Assembly: GCA_028868995.1 (NCBI GenBank)
Contig: JAGWTH010000006.1
Location: 60,073 to 124,072 of the forward strand
Direction of reading: 5' to 3'
DNA length: 64,000 nucleotides
From: Burkholderiales bacterium
GTDB lineage: Bacteria > Pseudomonadota > Gammaproteobacteria > Burkholderiales > Burkholderiaceae_C
Shown: piece by piece, positions 44,586 through 52,825 of the stretch
Layout of the letters: the number at the start of each line of letters is the position of its first letter
Numbering within the stretch: position 1 is the stretch's first letter
The notes under the pieces: generated by a model
Database searches by the model: none
Told to the model about the DNA's origin: nothing
What the model saw: only the letters and a program-made list of their open reading frames with translations
Made by a program: the position numbers and the translations under genes

Positions 44586-45374
44586 GTGCAAGACCTGTCC
44601 CGCCGCGCCTTCGCCGCCCTCGGCCTGGCCGCCACCGTGGCGCTCGCCGCCGCCCCCGCCTTCGCCCAGACGCCCGGCGACCTGAAGAAGAAAGGCGAGA
44701 TCAACGTCGGCCTGCTGGTGGACTTCCCGCCCTACGGCACCACCAACGCGCAGAACCAGCCCGACGGATATGACGCCGACGTCGCCCGCCTGCTGGGCAA
44801 GGACTGGGGGGTGAAGGTGAACCTGGTGCCCGTGACCGGCCCCAACCGCATCCCCTACCTGCTGACCGGCAAGGTGGACCTGCTGGTCGCCTCGCTCGCC
44901 GTGACGCCCGAGCGTGCCAAGCAGGTGCAGTTCTCCAAGCCGTACTCCGCCGCCAGCATCGTGCTGTACGGCCCGACGAAGGTCGCCATCAAGGGCCCGA
45001 ACGACCTCAAGCCGCTGAAGATCGGCGTGGCGCGCGCCAGCACGCAGGACGTCGCCCTGACGCAGATCGCGCCGCAGGGCACCGAGATCCGCCGTTTCGA
45101 CGACGACGCCTCCGCCATGCAGGCCCTGATCTCCGGCCAGGTCGACGCGATCGGTTGCGCCACGACCGTGGCTGCCGAGATCAGCAAGCGCGAGCCTGGC
45201 CGGTACGAGCCCAAGTTCATCCTGAAGCAGCAGGACATGGCCATCGCCCTGCGCCCCGGCCAGGACGCGCTGCTCAAGGCGGTGAACGACTTCGTGGCGA
45301 AGAATACGGCCAACGGGGAGCTGAACAAGCTGTACCACAAGTGGCTGGCCACCGACCTGCCGAAGATGCAGTAA
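44586..45374 (+). CDS. Periplasmic solute-binding protein of the kgu-linked ABC importer (262 aa)
   Basis: A family-3-type (PAAT) binding protein. Its signal peptide begins [13 protein letters not shown], a twin-arginine-like SRRxF motif, and ends APAFA-Q near residue 27. The carboxylate-binding Arg is present in [15 protein letters not shown] (Arg110). In HisJ/GlnH the next lobe has GRxDA..xD, whose Asp binds the ligand's amino group; here that stretch reads [13 protein letters not shown] and the Asp position (about 192) is Ala. That suggests a carboxylate ligand without an alpha-amino group. The GTG start at 44586 follows GGAGAG by five bases, which supports it. Confidence 0.88.
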   Translation: MQDLSRRAFAALGLAATVALAAAPAFAQTPGDLKKKGEINVGLLVDFPPYGTTNAQNQPDGYDADVARLLGKDWGVKVNLVPVTGPNRIPYLLTGKVDLLVASLAVTPERAKQVQFSKPYSAASIVLYGPTKVAIKGPNDLKPLKIGVARASTQDVALTQIAPQGTEIRRFDDDASAMQALISGQVDAIGCATTVAAEISKREPGRYEPKFILKQQDMAIALRPGQDALLKAVNDFVAKNTANGELNKLYHKWLATDLPKMQ

Positions 45375-45393
45375 GGACCGCCGCAGGAACACC

Positions 45394-46176
45394 ATGGACG
45401 CCCGCGCCCCGACCCCGGTCGAACCCATCATCCGCCTCGAGAGGGTGGAAAAGTGGTACGGCAAGTTCCAGGTGCTCTCGGCCGTCGACCTGCAGGTCGC
45501 GGCCGGCGAGCGCATCGTGATCTGCGGGCCCTCGGGCTCGGGCAAGTCCACGCTGATCCGCTGCATCAACGGCCTGGAGGCAGTGCAGAAAGGCCGCATC
45601 GAGGTCGACGGCATCGACCTCACCGCCCACAAGCGCAACGTCGACAAGGTGCGCGCTGAGGTCGGCATGGTGTTCCAGCAGTTCAACCTGTTCCCGCACC
45701 TGACCATCCTGCAGAACTGCACGCTGGCGCCCATGCGCACGCGCGGCCTGAGCCGGGAGGAGGCGGAGGCCACCGCGATGAAGTACCTCACGCGCGTGCG
45801 CATCCCCGACCAGGCGCACAAGTACCCCAGCCAGCTCTCCGGCGGCCAGCAGCAGCGGGTGGCGATCGCCCGCGCGCTGTGCATGAACCCGAAGATCATG
45901 CTGTTCGACGAGCCCACCTCCGCGCTGGACCCCGAGATGGTCAAGGAAGTGCTCGACACCATGATCGGCCTGGCCGAGGAAGGCATGACCATGCTGTGCG
46001 TGACCCACGAGATGGGCTTCGCCCGGCGCGTGGCCGACCGGGTGATCTTCATGGCCGACGGCCGCATCGTGGAGGAGGCGCCGCCGCAGCAGTTCTTCAC
46101 GGCGCCGCGCGACGAGCGCACGAAGGCTTTCCTGGGCCAGATCCTCACTTCCCACCACCATCCGGCGGCGGCGTGA
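45394..46176 (+). CDS. ABC importer ATPase, polar-amino-acid family (260 aa)
   Basis: Powers the importer from the cytoplasmic side. Walker [22 protein letters not shown]-loop [14 protein letters not shown], signature [17 protein letters not shown], Walker [16 protein letters not shown] and the switch His in VTHEMGFA. All are intact, so it should be active. Its closest family members are GlnQ/HisP-type. The TGA overlaps the ATG of kguE (TGATG), which ties transport to catabolism. Confidence 0.93.
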   Translation: MDARAPTPVEPIIRLERVEKWYGKFQVLSAVDLQVAAGERIVICGPSGSGKSTLIRCINGLEAVQKGRIEVDGIDLTAHKRNVDKVRAEVGMVFQQFNLFPHLTILQNCTLAPMRTRGLSREEAEATAMKYLTRVRIPDQAHKYPSQLSGGQQQRVAIARALCMNPKIMLFDEPTSALDPEMVKEVLDTMIGLAEEGMTMLCVTHEMGFARRVADRVIFMADGRIVEEAPPQQFFTAPRDERTKAFLGQILTSHHHPAAA

Positions 46177-46952
46177 TGCGGCAGGTCCTGATTTCGCTGT
46201 CTTCCTTCGGGGCGGCGCAGGTGCTGCGCCGGGGCCAGCTGCATTTCGCCCGGCTGGCCCTGGAGGCCGGCGCGGACGGCTTCGAGGTGCGCGGCGAACT
46301 GCTGAACGACCCCGCCGCCGAACTGCCCGCCCTGGCGGCCGAGGCCCGTGCGCGCGGCTGCGCCACGGTCTACTCCAGCCCGGAAGGCCTCTGGGACCCG
46401 GACGGCGGCCTCGACCGCGCCGCCCTGGACCGCGCGCTCGCGGCGGCGGCGCAGCTCGGCGCGCCGCGCCTGAAGATGTCCATCGGCGGCTTCAGCGAGG
46501 CCTCCGCCGCCGGCTTCGCGCCACTCGCGCAGGCCCTGCAGGGCCGCGGCATCGAGCTGGTGATCGAGAACGACCAGACCGTGGCCGCCGGCACGCTGCC
46601 GGCGCTGCTCGCCTTCTTCGCCGCCGCCGACCGTGCCGGCCTGCCCCTGGGCATGACCTTCGACATGGGCAACTGGCACTGGACCGGCGAATGCCCGCTG
46701 GCGTCCGCGAGCGCCTGTGCGCAGCGGGTCGCCTACGTGCACTGCAAGGGCGTGCAGCGCCTGCCGGCGAAATGGGTGGCCGTGCCGCTGGCGGACTCCG
46801 CCGCGCCCTGGCGTGCCGTGCTGCGCCGCATGCCGCCCGGGGTGCCCTGGGCGATCGAATATCCGCTGGTGGGCGACGACCTGGCTGGCATCACGCGTGC
46901 CCAGGTGGCGCACTTGCGCGAGGTCGCCGGCACGCCGGGGGGCAGCGCATGA
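46176..46952 (+). CDS. kguE: KguE-like sugar-phosphate isomerase/epimerase-family TIM barrel (258 aa)
   Basis: An AP-endonuclease-2-type barrel. The four metal ligands are visible: Glu in LVIENDQT, Asp in MTFDMGNWHWTG, His in YVHCKG and Glu in AIEYPL. In Pseudomonas kguE is part of the 2-ketogluconate operon, though its exact step is not settled. Here it lies between the importer ATPase and the kinase, overlapping both (TGATG, ATGA). Assignment rests on fold plus operon; epimerase activity on a free or phosphorylated sugar acid is inferred. Confidence 0.8.
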   Translation: MRQVLISLSSFGAAQVLRRGQLHFARLALEAGADGFEVRGELLNDPAAELPALAAEARARGCATVYSSPEGLWDPDGGLDRAALDRALAAAAQLGAPRLKMSIGGFSEASAAGFAPLAQALQGRGIELVIENDQTVAAGTLPALLAFFAAADRAGLPLGMTFDMGNWHWTGECPLASASACAQRVAYVHCKGVQRLPAKWVAVPLADSAAPWRAVLRRMPPGVPWAIEYPLVGDDLAGITRAQVAHLREVAGTPGGSA

Positions 46953-47899
46953 AGGAACCGGTGCGCTTCGACGTCGCGCTGTTCGGCGAGATGATGATGC
47001 TGCTCGTGGCGGACCGACCGGGCCCGCTGGAGGAGGTGCCGTCGTTCCACAAGCGCACGGCCGGCGCCGAGACCAACGTCGCGATCGGCCTCGCGCGCCT
47101 GGGACTGCGCGTGGCCTGGGGCAGTCGCCTCGGCACCGACTCCATGGGCCGCTACCTGCTGGCCGAGATGCAGCGCGAGGGCGTCGACTGCTCGCATGTC
47201 GCGCGCGATCCCGCGCAGCGCACCGGCTTCCAGTTCAAGGGGCGCGTCACCGACGGCAGCGACCCGCCCGTCGAATACCACCGCAAGGGTTCGGCCGCGA
47301 GCCACATGGCGCCGGACGACGTGGACGCGGCCTGGCTGCGCGGTGCGCGCCACCTGCACGCCACGGGGGTGTTCCCCGCGATCTCGGCCACGGCGCGCGC
47401 CGCGGCGCACAAGACCTTCGAGGTCATGCGCGCCGCCGGCCGCACCATCTCCTTCGACCCCAACCTGCGGCCGACCCTGTGGGCCACGCCGCAGGAGATG
47501 CGCCGCGAGATCAACGCCTTCGCCTGCCAGGCCGACTGGGTGCTGCCGGGCCTGGAGGAGGGCCGCTTCCTGACCGGTCAGGACACGCCCGAGGCGATCG
47601 CACGGTTCTACCGTGAGCGCGGCGCGAAGCTGGTCGCGGTGAAGCTGGGTCCCGAAGGCGCCTATTACGACTCCGAGCAGGGAAGCGGCCGCGTGCCGGG
47701 GTTCCCCGTGAAGGAAGTGGTGGACACGGTCGGCGCCGGCGATGGCTTCGCGGTCGGCGTGGTGAGCGCGCTGCTGGAGGGCCGCGGCGTCGCGGACGCG
47801 GTCCGCCGCGGCGCCTGGATCGGCGCGCGGGCCGTGCAGGTGCTGGGCGACACCGAAGGCCTGCCCACTCGCGCCGAGCTGGAGGCGGCCAGGCTGTGA
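46949..47899 (+). CDS. kguK: 2-ketogluconate kinase KguK, PfkB family (316 aa)
   Basis: A ribokinase-fold kinase expected to make 2-keto-6-phosphogluconate. N-terminal sugar-binding segment FHKRTAGAETNVAIGLARLG; C-terminal PfkB signature VVDTVGAGDGFAVGVVSALL with catalytic Asp. KDG kinase is the main alternative within the family, but the KguE/KguD neighbours and PtxS control favour KguK. ATG overlaps the kguE stop, and its own stop overlaps kguD (GTGA). Confidence 0.82.
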   Translation: MKEPVRFDVALFGEMMMLLVADRPGPLEEVPSFHKRTAGAETNVAIGLARLGLRVAWGSRLGTDSMGRYLLAEMQREGVDCSHVARDPAQRTGFQFKGRVTDGSDPPVEYHRKGSAASHMAPDDVDAAWLRGARHLHATGVFPAISATARAAAHKTFEVMRAAGRTISFDPNLRPTLWATPQEMRREINAFACQADWVLPGLEEGRFLTGQDTPEAIARFYRERGAKLVAVKLGPEGAYYDSEQGSGRVPGFPVKEVVDTVGAGDGFAVGVVSALLEGRGVADAVRRGAWIGARAVQVLGDTEGLPTRAELEAARL

Positions 47900-48867
47900 G
47901 CGCGACCCGCAAGTCGGTGCTGGTCTTCCGCGAGCTGCCGGACGACCAGCTCGCGCGCATCGCCGCCCTGCACGACGTCGTCGTCGCCAATCCGCGCAAG
48001 CCGGACCGGAAGGCGGCCTTCGAAGCGGCGTTGCCCCAGGCCCAGGGCCTGATCGGATCCAGCTACGCGATCACCCCGGCGCTGCTGGATGCGGCGCCTC
48101 GGCTGGAGGTGATCTCCACCATCTCCGTGGGCGTGGACAACTACCCCGTCGCCGAATTGCGCCGGCGCGGCATCCTGCTATGCCATACGCCGGGGGTGCT
48201 GACCGAGACCACCGCCGACACGGTGTTCCTGATGGTCATGGCCGCGAGCCGGCGCGTCGTGGAACTGGCGAACCACGTGCGCGAGGGCCGCTGGGACCGC
48301 AACATCGGCGAGGACCTGTTCGGCTGGGACGTGCACGGCAAGACCCTGGGCATCCTCGGCTTCGGCCGCATCGGCCAGGCCGTGGCGCGCCGCGGGGCGC
48401 TCGGCTTCGGCATGCGGGTCCAGTACCACAACCCGCAGCCGGTCGATCTGCCCGAACTCGCGGGCCGCGCGCGTCACCTGCCCCTGGACGAACTGCTGGC
48501 CACGAGCGACATCGTCGCGGCCACGCTGCCGCTGACCGACGCCACGCGCGGCCTGATGGGCCCGCGCGAATTCGGCCTCATGAAGCCGGGTGCCATCTTC
48601 GTCAACGGCGGTCGCGGCGCCACCGTGCAGGAGCCCGCCCTGCTGGCGGCGCTGGACAGCGGCCGGCTGCGCGCCGCCGCGCTGGATGTTTTCGCCACCG
48701 AGCCGTTGCCGCCGGATTCGCCGCTGCGCACCCATCCGCGCGTGACGCCCTTGCCCCACATCGGCTCGGCCACGCACGAGACGCGTCATGCGATGGCGCG
48801 GCTCGCCACCGGCAACCTGCTGCAGGCGCTGGCGGGCGAGCGGCCGCAGGCCGTCTACACCGGTTGA
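47896..48867 (+). CDS. kguD: 2-keto-6-phosphogluconate reductase KguD, 2-hydroxyacid dehydrogenase family (323 aa)
   Basis: NAD(P)H-dependent reductase giving 6-phosphogluconate, which enters the Entner-Doudoroff pathway. Nucleotide motif LGILGFGRIGQAVARR; catalytic Arg in VNGGRGATV, Glu in DVFATEPLPPDS and His in PLPHIGSATHETR. Length is normal. The GTG start overlaps the kinase stop. GhrB/2-ketogluconate reductase on the unphosphorylated acid is an alternative. The operon ends here; no clear terminator follows. Confidence 0.83.
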   Translation: MSATRKSVLVFRELPDDQLARIAALHDVVVANPRKPDRKAAFEAALPQAQGLIGSSYAITPALLDAAPRLEVISTISVGVDNYPVAELRRRGILLCHTPGVLTETTADTVFLMVMAASRRVVELANHVREGRWDRNIGEDLFGWDVHGKTLGILGFGRIGQAVARRGALGFGMRVQYHNPQPVDLPELAGRARHLPLDELLATSDIVAATLPLTDATRGLMGPREFGLMKPGAIFVNGGRGATVQEPALLAALDSGRLRAAALDVFATEPLPPDSPLRTHPRVTPLPHIGSATHETRHAMARLATGNLLQALAGERPQAVYTG

Positions 48868-48999
48868 TCGGCCGCCTGTCCATCACCCGGTTGGCCGAGT
48901 TGGGGGCTGGCCACAGCGCTGCGGACCTTGTCGCGATCGCGCGCTCGCGTCACACCGTGGACATCGACTTGCGCCTAGACTGCAAGCAAGGTGAGTTCC

Positions 49000-49167
49000 A
49001 TGCGCTTCTCGTCGATCTTCCAGCAGCCTTCACCGCCGTACGAGGTGCAGCGGGAAGAGACGGCGCGCGAGGCGGCACACCCGGTCGCCACCCCCCAGCC
49101 GGAACTCCCCGAGGATCTCGACGCGCGCGTGCGCCTCGTCGGCGAGTGGCAGCTGGGCGAGGCCTGA
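49000..49167 (+). CDS. Possible small protein upstream of cyanase (55 aa)
   Basis: ATG to TGA with AAGGTGAG four bases before the start. The translation begins MRFSSIFQQPSPPYEVQREE and ends in VRLVGEWQLGEA. It is Pro/Glu rich with an acidic C-terminal half and has no membrane segment. I recognise no family. The stretch from 48868 to here holds nothing else I can support. It is 59 bases upstream of cynS and may share its transcript. A good Shine-Dalgarno and the empty space argue for a real gene. Confidence 0.45.
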   Translation: MRFSSIFQQPSPPYEVQREETAREAAHPVATPQPELPEDLDARVRLVGEWQLGEA

Positions 49168-49226
49168 GGACGCGGCACACCCGCGGGCACGGTCGTTGCT
49201 TCTTTCCGCGCCGAAAGGAGCCAGCC

Positions 49227-49670
49227 ATGAACCGCAATGCAGTCACCGAGAAGATCGTCTCGGCCAAGGTCTCCCGCGGCCTCACCTGGGCCGAGGTCGC
49301 CCGCAAGGTCGGCCAGTCCACCGAGTGGACGACGGCGCTCTGCCTGGGGCAGATGACCGCCAACGCCGACCAGGCCCGCATCCTCGGCGAGCTGTTCGAC
49401 CTGACCGAAGAGGAGCAGAAGTGGCTTCGGGTGGTGCCCTACAAGGGCTCGCTGCCGACGGCCGTGCCGACCGATCCGCTGATCTACCGCTGGTACGAGA
49501 TCGTCAACGTCTACGGCACGACCATCAAGGAGCTGATCCACGAGGAGTTCGGCGACGGCATCATGAGCGCCATCGACTTCTCCATGGAGATCAGCCGCGA
49601 GCCCGACCCGAAGGGCGACCGGGTCCAGGTCGTGATGTCGGGCAAGTTCCTGCCCTACAAGACCTTCTGA
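49227..49670 (+). CDS. cynS: Cyanate hydratase, cyanase (147 aa)
   Basis: Converts cyanate and bicarbonate to ammonia and CO2. The N-terminal helical domain (SRGLTWAEVARKVGQS) is followed by the catalytic dimerisation domain: Arg and Glu in IYRWYEIVNVYGTTIKELIHEEFGDGIMSAIDFSM, with the catalytic Ser in IMSAID. E. coli residues R96, E99 and S122 are therefore conserved. AAGGAG precedes the ATG. No cynT (carbonic anhydrase), cynX or CynR-type regulator is adjacent. The 3' end overlaps the convergent KGG gene by 16 bases. Confidence 0.95.
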   Translation: MNRNAVTEKIVSAKVSRGLTWAEVARKVGQSTEWTTALCLGQMTANADQARILGELFDLTEEEQKWLRVVPYKGSLPTAVPTDPLIYRWYEIVNVYGTTIKELIHEEFGDGIMSAIDFSMEISREPDPKGDRVQVVMSGKFLPYKTF

Positions 49671-49885
49671 GCGCGCGCGAGCGCTTCGCGCCGAACGGCG
49701 CTGCGGGCCATGCCGCCCTTGCGCCCGGCCTCGCGGGCTTCCTGCGAGGTGAATTCGTGCGCCGTCCCTTTCTCGTGGGCGGCGCGTCCGCCCAGGCTGG
49801 CGATCTGGCGCTGGCGCTGGGGATCCATGGAGGCGAAACCGCGCAGGGGCTTGCCGCCGGCGTGGGGATGGTCGTTGAAAGCCAT
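49655..49885 (-). CDS. KGG-repeat stress-induced small protein, YciG-like (76 aa)
   Basis: A short hydrophilic protein with KGG-type repeats: GFASMDPQRQRQIASLGGRAAHEKG and AREAGRKGGMARS, the pattern of general-stress proteins such as YciG. Strongly basic and probably intrinsically disordered. AAGGAG precedes the ATG at 49885. It converges on cynS, overlapping its last 16 bases, so antisense contact between the two messages is possible. The 133 bases upstream to the thioredoxin gene hold nothing I can assign. Confidence 0.85.
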   Translation of the reverse strand: MAFNDHPHAGGKPLRGFASMDPQRQRQIASLGGRAAHEKGTAHEFTSQEAREAGRKGGMARSAVRREALARAQKVL

Positions 49886-50018
49886 GCTGGGAACTCCTTG
49901 AGAGCTGGGTTGAGATTTCATGGCCGCGAGCCGCGGTCCATGCCCTCTTAGAACGCGCGGGCGGGCCCCGCCTGCGTCAGGCGGCACAGCCGCAGCGTGT
50001 AGGAGATTTGCCCGTCCG

Positions 50019-50399
50019 TCAGAGGCGGCTGCGCGGCAGGACCTCGGCGCGAAGCCGGGCGAACAGCGCGTCGGCTTCGGCCGGGACCCCCGGATCGGGT
50101 TGCGCCTGCCCCCGCAGGCGCGCCAGCAGGCGCGTGAACTGCGTGCCCAGCGGCGGGATGGGAGCGAGGTACAGCACCTGCTCGCCGCGTCCGACCAGCA
50201 GGGTGGGGAAGGTCACGATGTCGACCTCGCCCATGGTCTCGTCCTCGTCCTCCACGTCCACCCAGGCGAAACGCAGGTCGGGATGGGCGCGGGCCTGCTC
50301 GGTGAATTGCGGCAGCCAGTCCCGGCACACGCCACACCAGGCGGCGCACAGGCAGGCCACCCACCAGGTCGCTTGTTCCTCGCCGGCCGAGCTGTCCAT
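50019..50399 (-). CDS. Thioredoxin-like protein (126 aa)
   Basis: A cytoplasmic thioredoxin fold with active site AAWCGVCRDWLP (CxxC = CGVC) near residue 22, the cis-Pro in VTFPTLLVGR, and an acidic stretch VDVEDEDETMG. No signal peptide. TACACT (50405-50410, minus) sits five bases before the ATG with no Shine-Dalgarno, so the transcript may be leaderless. The CGVC centre is less common than CGPC and should change the redox potential. Confidence 0.85.
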   Translation of the reverse strand: MDSSAGEEQATWWVACLCAAWCGVCRDWLPQFTEQARAHPDLRFAWVDVEDEDETMGEVDIVTFPTLLVGRGEQVLYLAPIPPLGTQFTRLLARLRGQAQPDPGVPAEADALFARLRAEVLPRSRL

Positions 50400-50443
50400 G
50401 CCTCAGTGTAGCGAGCCAGCGGCGACGGCGCCGCGCCCGTCCT

Positions 50444-51115
50444 TCAGGTGTGGGTGACCCAGTCCTGGTACTGCGGTGCGTCGAGGTGCGGGACGGCGTT
50501 GAAGCACACCAGCATGTGCCGCTTCGGCGTGAAGGCGAACTCGGTGATGGCCGTGTTGCGGATGCGCATGTTCAGGTCGATGGTCGCCTCGGATTTCGCG
50601 CCCAGGACGTAGGACACGGCCGTGGAGATCGGCCCGCCGCTGGTGACCACCAGCACCTTGTGGCCGTAGTGGTTGTGGCGAACGTGATCGAGCACGCCCG
50701 CCACGCCCGCCACGAAGTCGGCGTAGCTGGGCATGCCCGCGGGGGCCGTGGTGCCGGCCATCCATTGCGCCAGGCCGTCGCGCAGCAGGCGGAAGTGGTG
50801 CCGCACCATGTCCGGCGAGGTCGGCCTGGCCAGCTTGCCGGAGTGCACGGTGGCGATCACCGCCTCGCTGTCGTACTCGTTGAGGCCGTCCCAGGACAGG
50901 TGCTCCCCGCCGCGGTTCATGCCTTCCAGGATGCCTTCCAGGGTCTGCTTGTGCCGCCGCAGGGTGCCCGCGATCAGGCCGTCGAAATGGATCCCGCGCT
51001 CGGCGAAGTACTCGCCCAGGCGCACACTCTGGCGCCGGCCCAGCTCGCTGAGCTGGTCGTAGTCGTCGGCCCCGAAGGAAGCCTGGCCGTGGCGGACGAG
51101 GTAAAGGGTGCCCAT
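50444..51115 (-). CDS. Histidine phosphatase / phosphoglycerate-mutase-family protein (223 aa)
   Basis: Motif LYLVRHGQASFG holds the catalytic His (about residue 9), with the second Arg/Glu region at LIAGTLRRHKQTLEG and the distal His motif VVTSGGPISTA, where Gly-Gly replaces the usual GHG. That change weakens the case for a normal histidine phosphatase. CAGAAT (51122-51127, minus) is six bases before the ATG. I start at 51115 (MGTLYLVRHG); upstream in-frame Met residues would add low-complexity sequence. It may be transcribed separately from the cluster above it. Confidence 0.82.
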   Translation of the reverse strand: MGTLYLVRHGQASFGADDYDQLSELGRRQSVRLGEYFAERGIHFDGLIAGTLRRHKQTLEGILEGMNRGGEHLSWDGLNEYDSEAVIATVHSGKLARPTSPDMVRHHFRLLRDGLAQWMAGTTAPAGMPSYADFVAGVAGVLDHVRHNHYGHKVLVVTSGGPISTAVSYVLGAKSEATIDLNMRIRNTAITEFAFTPKRHMLVCFNAVPHLDAPQYQDWVTHT

Positions 51116-51164
51116 GGGCCGATTCTGGCAAAGGGCGGGGTCCGGCGCCGTCCCAGCGGCGACT

Positions 51165-52139
51165 TCAACGCGCGCCGCCGGCGAGCACCCGGGCGAATAA
51201 TTCGGTGTCGACGTTGCCGCCGGTGAGGGCGAAGGCGGCGCCGCGGCCGCCGGCCCGCGCGCGGTCGCGCAGGAGCGCCGCCAGGCCGGCGGCACCGGCG
51301 CCCTCCGCCACGTTGTGGGTGTCGGCGAACAGGATGCGCATGGCCTCGGCGACCTCCTCGTCCGTGACGGCGACGATGTCGTCGGCCTCGCGCCGCACGA
51401 TGTCCAGCGCCTCCTCGTCCGCGATCCGGCAGGCCATGCCGTCGGCCAGCTGCGTGGTCACCGGCGCCTCCACCACCCGGCCGGCGCGGAAGGAATCGAG
51501 GTAGGTGGTGGCATGGGCGGAGACCACGCCCACCAGGCGGCTGCGCCGGCCCGTGTGCGCCCGGGCCGCCGCGGCGGCGCAGAAGCCCGAGCCCTGGCCG
51601 ATGGGCACGTAGACCACCGCAGGCTCCTCGCCGGCGGGAAAGCTCTCGAAGAACTCCAGCCAGTAGGTGAAGACGCCCAGCACCAGGTCGCGATGGAAGG
51701 ACGGGACCATGTGCAGGCCGCGCTCGGTCGCCAGCGCCATGGCGTGCTCGCGCGCCGCCTGGAAGTCCTCCCCGTGCTCGACCAGCTGCACGCCCAGGGC
51801 GCGCATGGCGGCGTTCTTCTCCACCGAGTTGCCGCGCGGCACGACGATGGTGGCTTCCAGGCCGCTGCGCCGTGCGCCCCAGCCGACCGACTGGCCGTGG
51901 TTGCCGCGGGTGGCCGAGATGACGCCGCGCACGCCCGGTTCGCGCCGCACCAGCGCGTCGAAATAGGTCGTGCCACCTCGGACCTTGAAGGCGCCGGCGG
52001 GCGTGTGGTTCTCGTGCTTCACCCACACCGGCAGGCCCAGGCGCCGCTGCAGCAGCGGCCAGGCGTATTGCGGCGTCGGCGGAACGAAGCGGCGCACGCA
52101 TTGCACGGCCCGTTCGACTTCCTCGCGTTCGAATCGCAT
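51165..52139 (-). CDS. PLP-dependent threonine/serine dehydratase-like enzyme (324 aa)
   Basis: Fold-type II PLP enzyme: the cofactor Lys lies in PAGAFKVRGG near residue 52, ATRGNHGQSVGWGAR is the phosphate/carboxylate loop, and PIGQGSGFCAAAAA and ALTGGNVD follow. It lacks the C-terminal ACT-like regulatory domain of biosynthetic IlvA, so it is of the catabolic or hydroxyamino-acid type. EutB (hydroxyectoine use) and hydroxyaspartate ammonia-lyase are also this size. It is preceded by a VOC gene, seven bases away. Confidence 0.85.
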   Translation of the reverse strand: MRFEREEVERAVQCVRRFVPPTPQYAWPLLQRRLGLPVWVKHENHTPAGAFKVRGGTTYFDALVRREPGVRGVISATRGNHGQSVGWGARRSGLEATIVVPRGNSVEKNAAMRALGVQLVEHGEDFQAAREHAMALATERGLHMVPSFHRDLVLGVFTYWLEFFESFPAGEEPAVVYVPIGQGSGFCAAAAARAHTGRRSRLVGVVSAHATTYLDSFRAGRVVEAPVTTQLADGMACRIADEEALDIVRREADDIVAVTDEEVAEAMRILFADTHNVAEGAGAAGLAALLRDRARAGGRGAAFALTGGNVDTELFARVLAGGAR

Positions 52140-52146
52140 GGTGAGT

Positions 52147-52824
52147 TCAGAGTCCTTCCGATTCCAGCCGGATGCGCCCCCGGGGCGTTTCCAGCACGGC
52201 GCAGAGATTGGGTGCGCCCTCCCGCACGGCCACGCCCTGCAATCCGAGGGCCTCGCAGGCCGAACGCAGCGCGCCGGCTTGCGGATGCGTGGCCCAGAGC
52301 GATTGCAGCGTGATCCCCGACTCCGCCAGGGCCGCCGCCGGGTGGGCGTCGCCCCATTCGATCAGCGTCGGCAGCACGCCCTGCCACAGGCGCTGGCCGT
52401 CCGGCCGCAGGGTGATCCGCCAGGACAGCAGCCCGCGCGGCGTCATGCGCGATGCGGCGACCGCTTCGCCGCGGTCGATGTCCAGCGCGCGCAGCGCGGC
52501 GACACCGGCGGACGCGTCCGGCACGCTGGCCACGAAGTGCAGCAGGCGCGGCCCACTGCGCGCCAGCGCATCGCGCACGGCCTCGTCGTCCAGGTCGAAC
52601 CAGCGCCGGCCCTGCTGCGGCGAGCGGCCCGGCTGCACGGCGATGATCTCCAGGTAGGCGCGCGGATAGTCCACCGTGGCGATGCGCAGCAGCCGGTTGT
52701 GCGTGCCCATGAGCGGATGCGTGCCGCCCGGGCCGGGCGGCACGCCCAGGGTGGCCTCGCACCAGGCTGCGCCCTGGTCCAGGCTGGCGGCGGCCACGAC
52801 GAGGTGATCGACGCGCGCCTGCAT
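52147..52824 (-). CDS. VOC-family protein, Glyoxalase_3-like (225 aa)
   Basis: A vicinal-oxygen-chelate protein: RVDHLVVAAASLDQGAAWCEATLGVPPGPGG at the N-terminus, GTHNRLLRIATVDYPRAYLEIIAV with the Glu metal-ligand region, and a second half ending ETPRGRIRLESEGL. The type with GGxHPxMGTHNRL is the glyoxalase-like PF13468 group. Substrate unknown. Its ATG is one base from the stop of the PhzF gene, so they are coupled. Confidence 0.8.
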   Translation of the reverse strand: MQARVDHLVVAAASLDQGAAWCEATLGVPPGPGGTHPLMGTHNRLLRIATVDYPRAYLEIIAVQPGRSPQQGRRWFDLDDEAVRDALARSGPRLLHFVASVPDASAGVAALRALDIDRGEAVAASRMTPRGLLSWRITLRPDGQRLWQGVLPTLIEWGDAHPAAALAESGITLQSLWATHPQAGALRSACEALGLQGVAVREGAPNLCAVLETPRGRIRLESEGL

Positions 52825-52825
52825 G

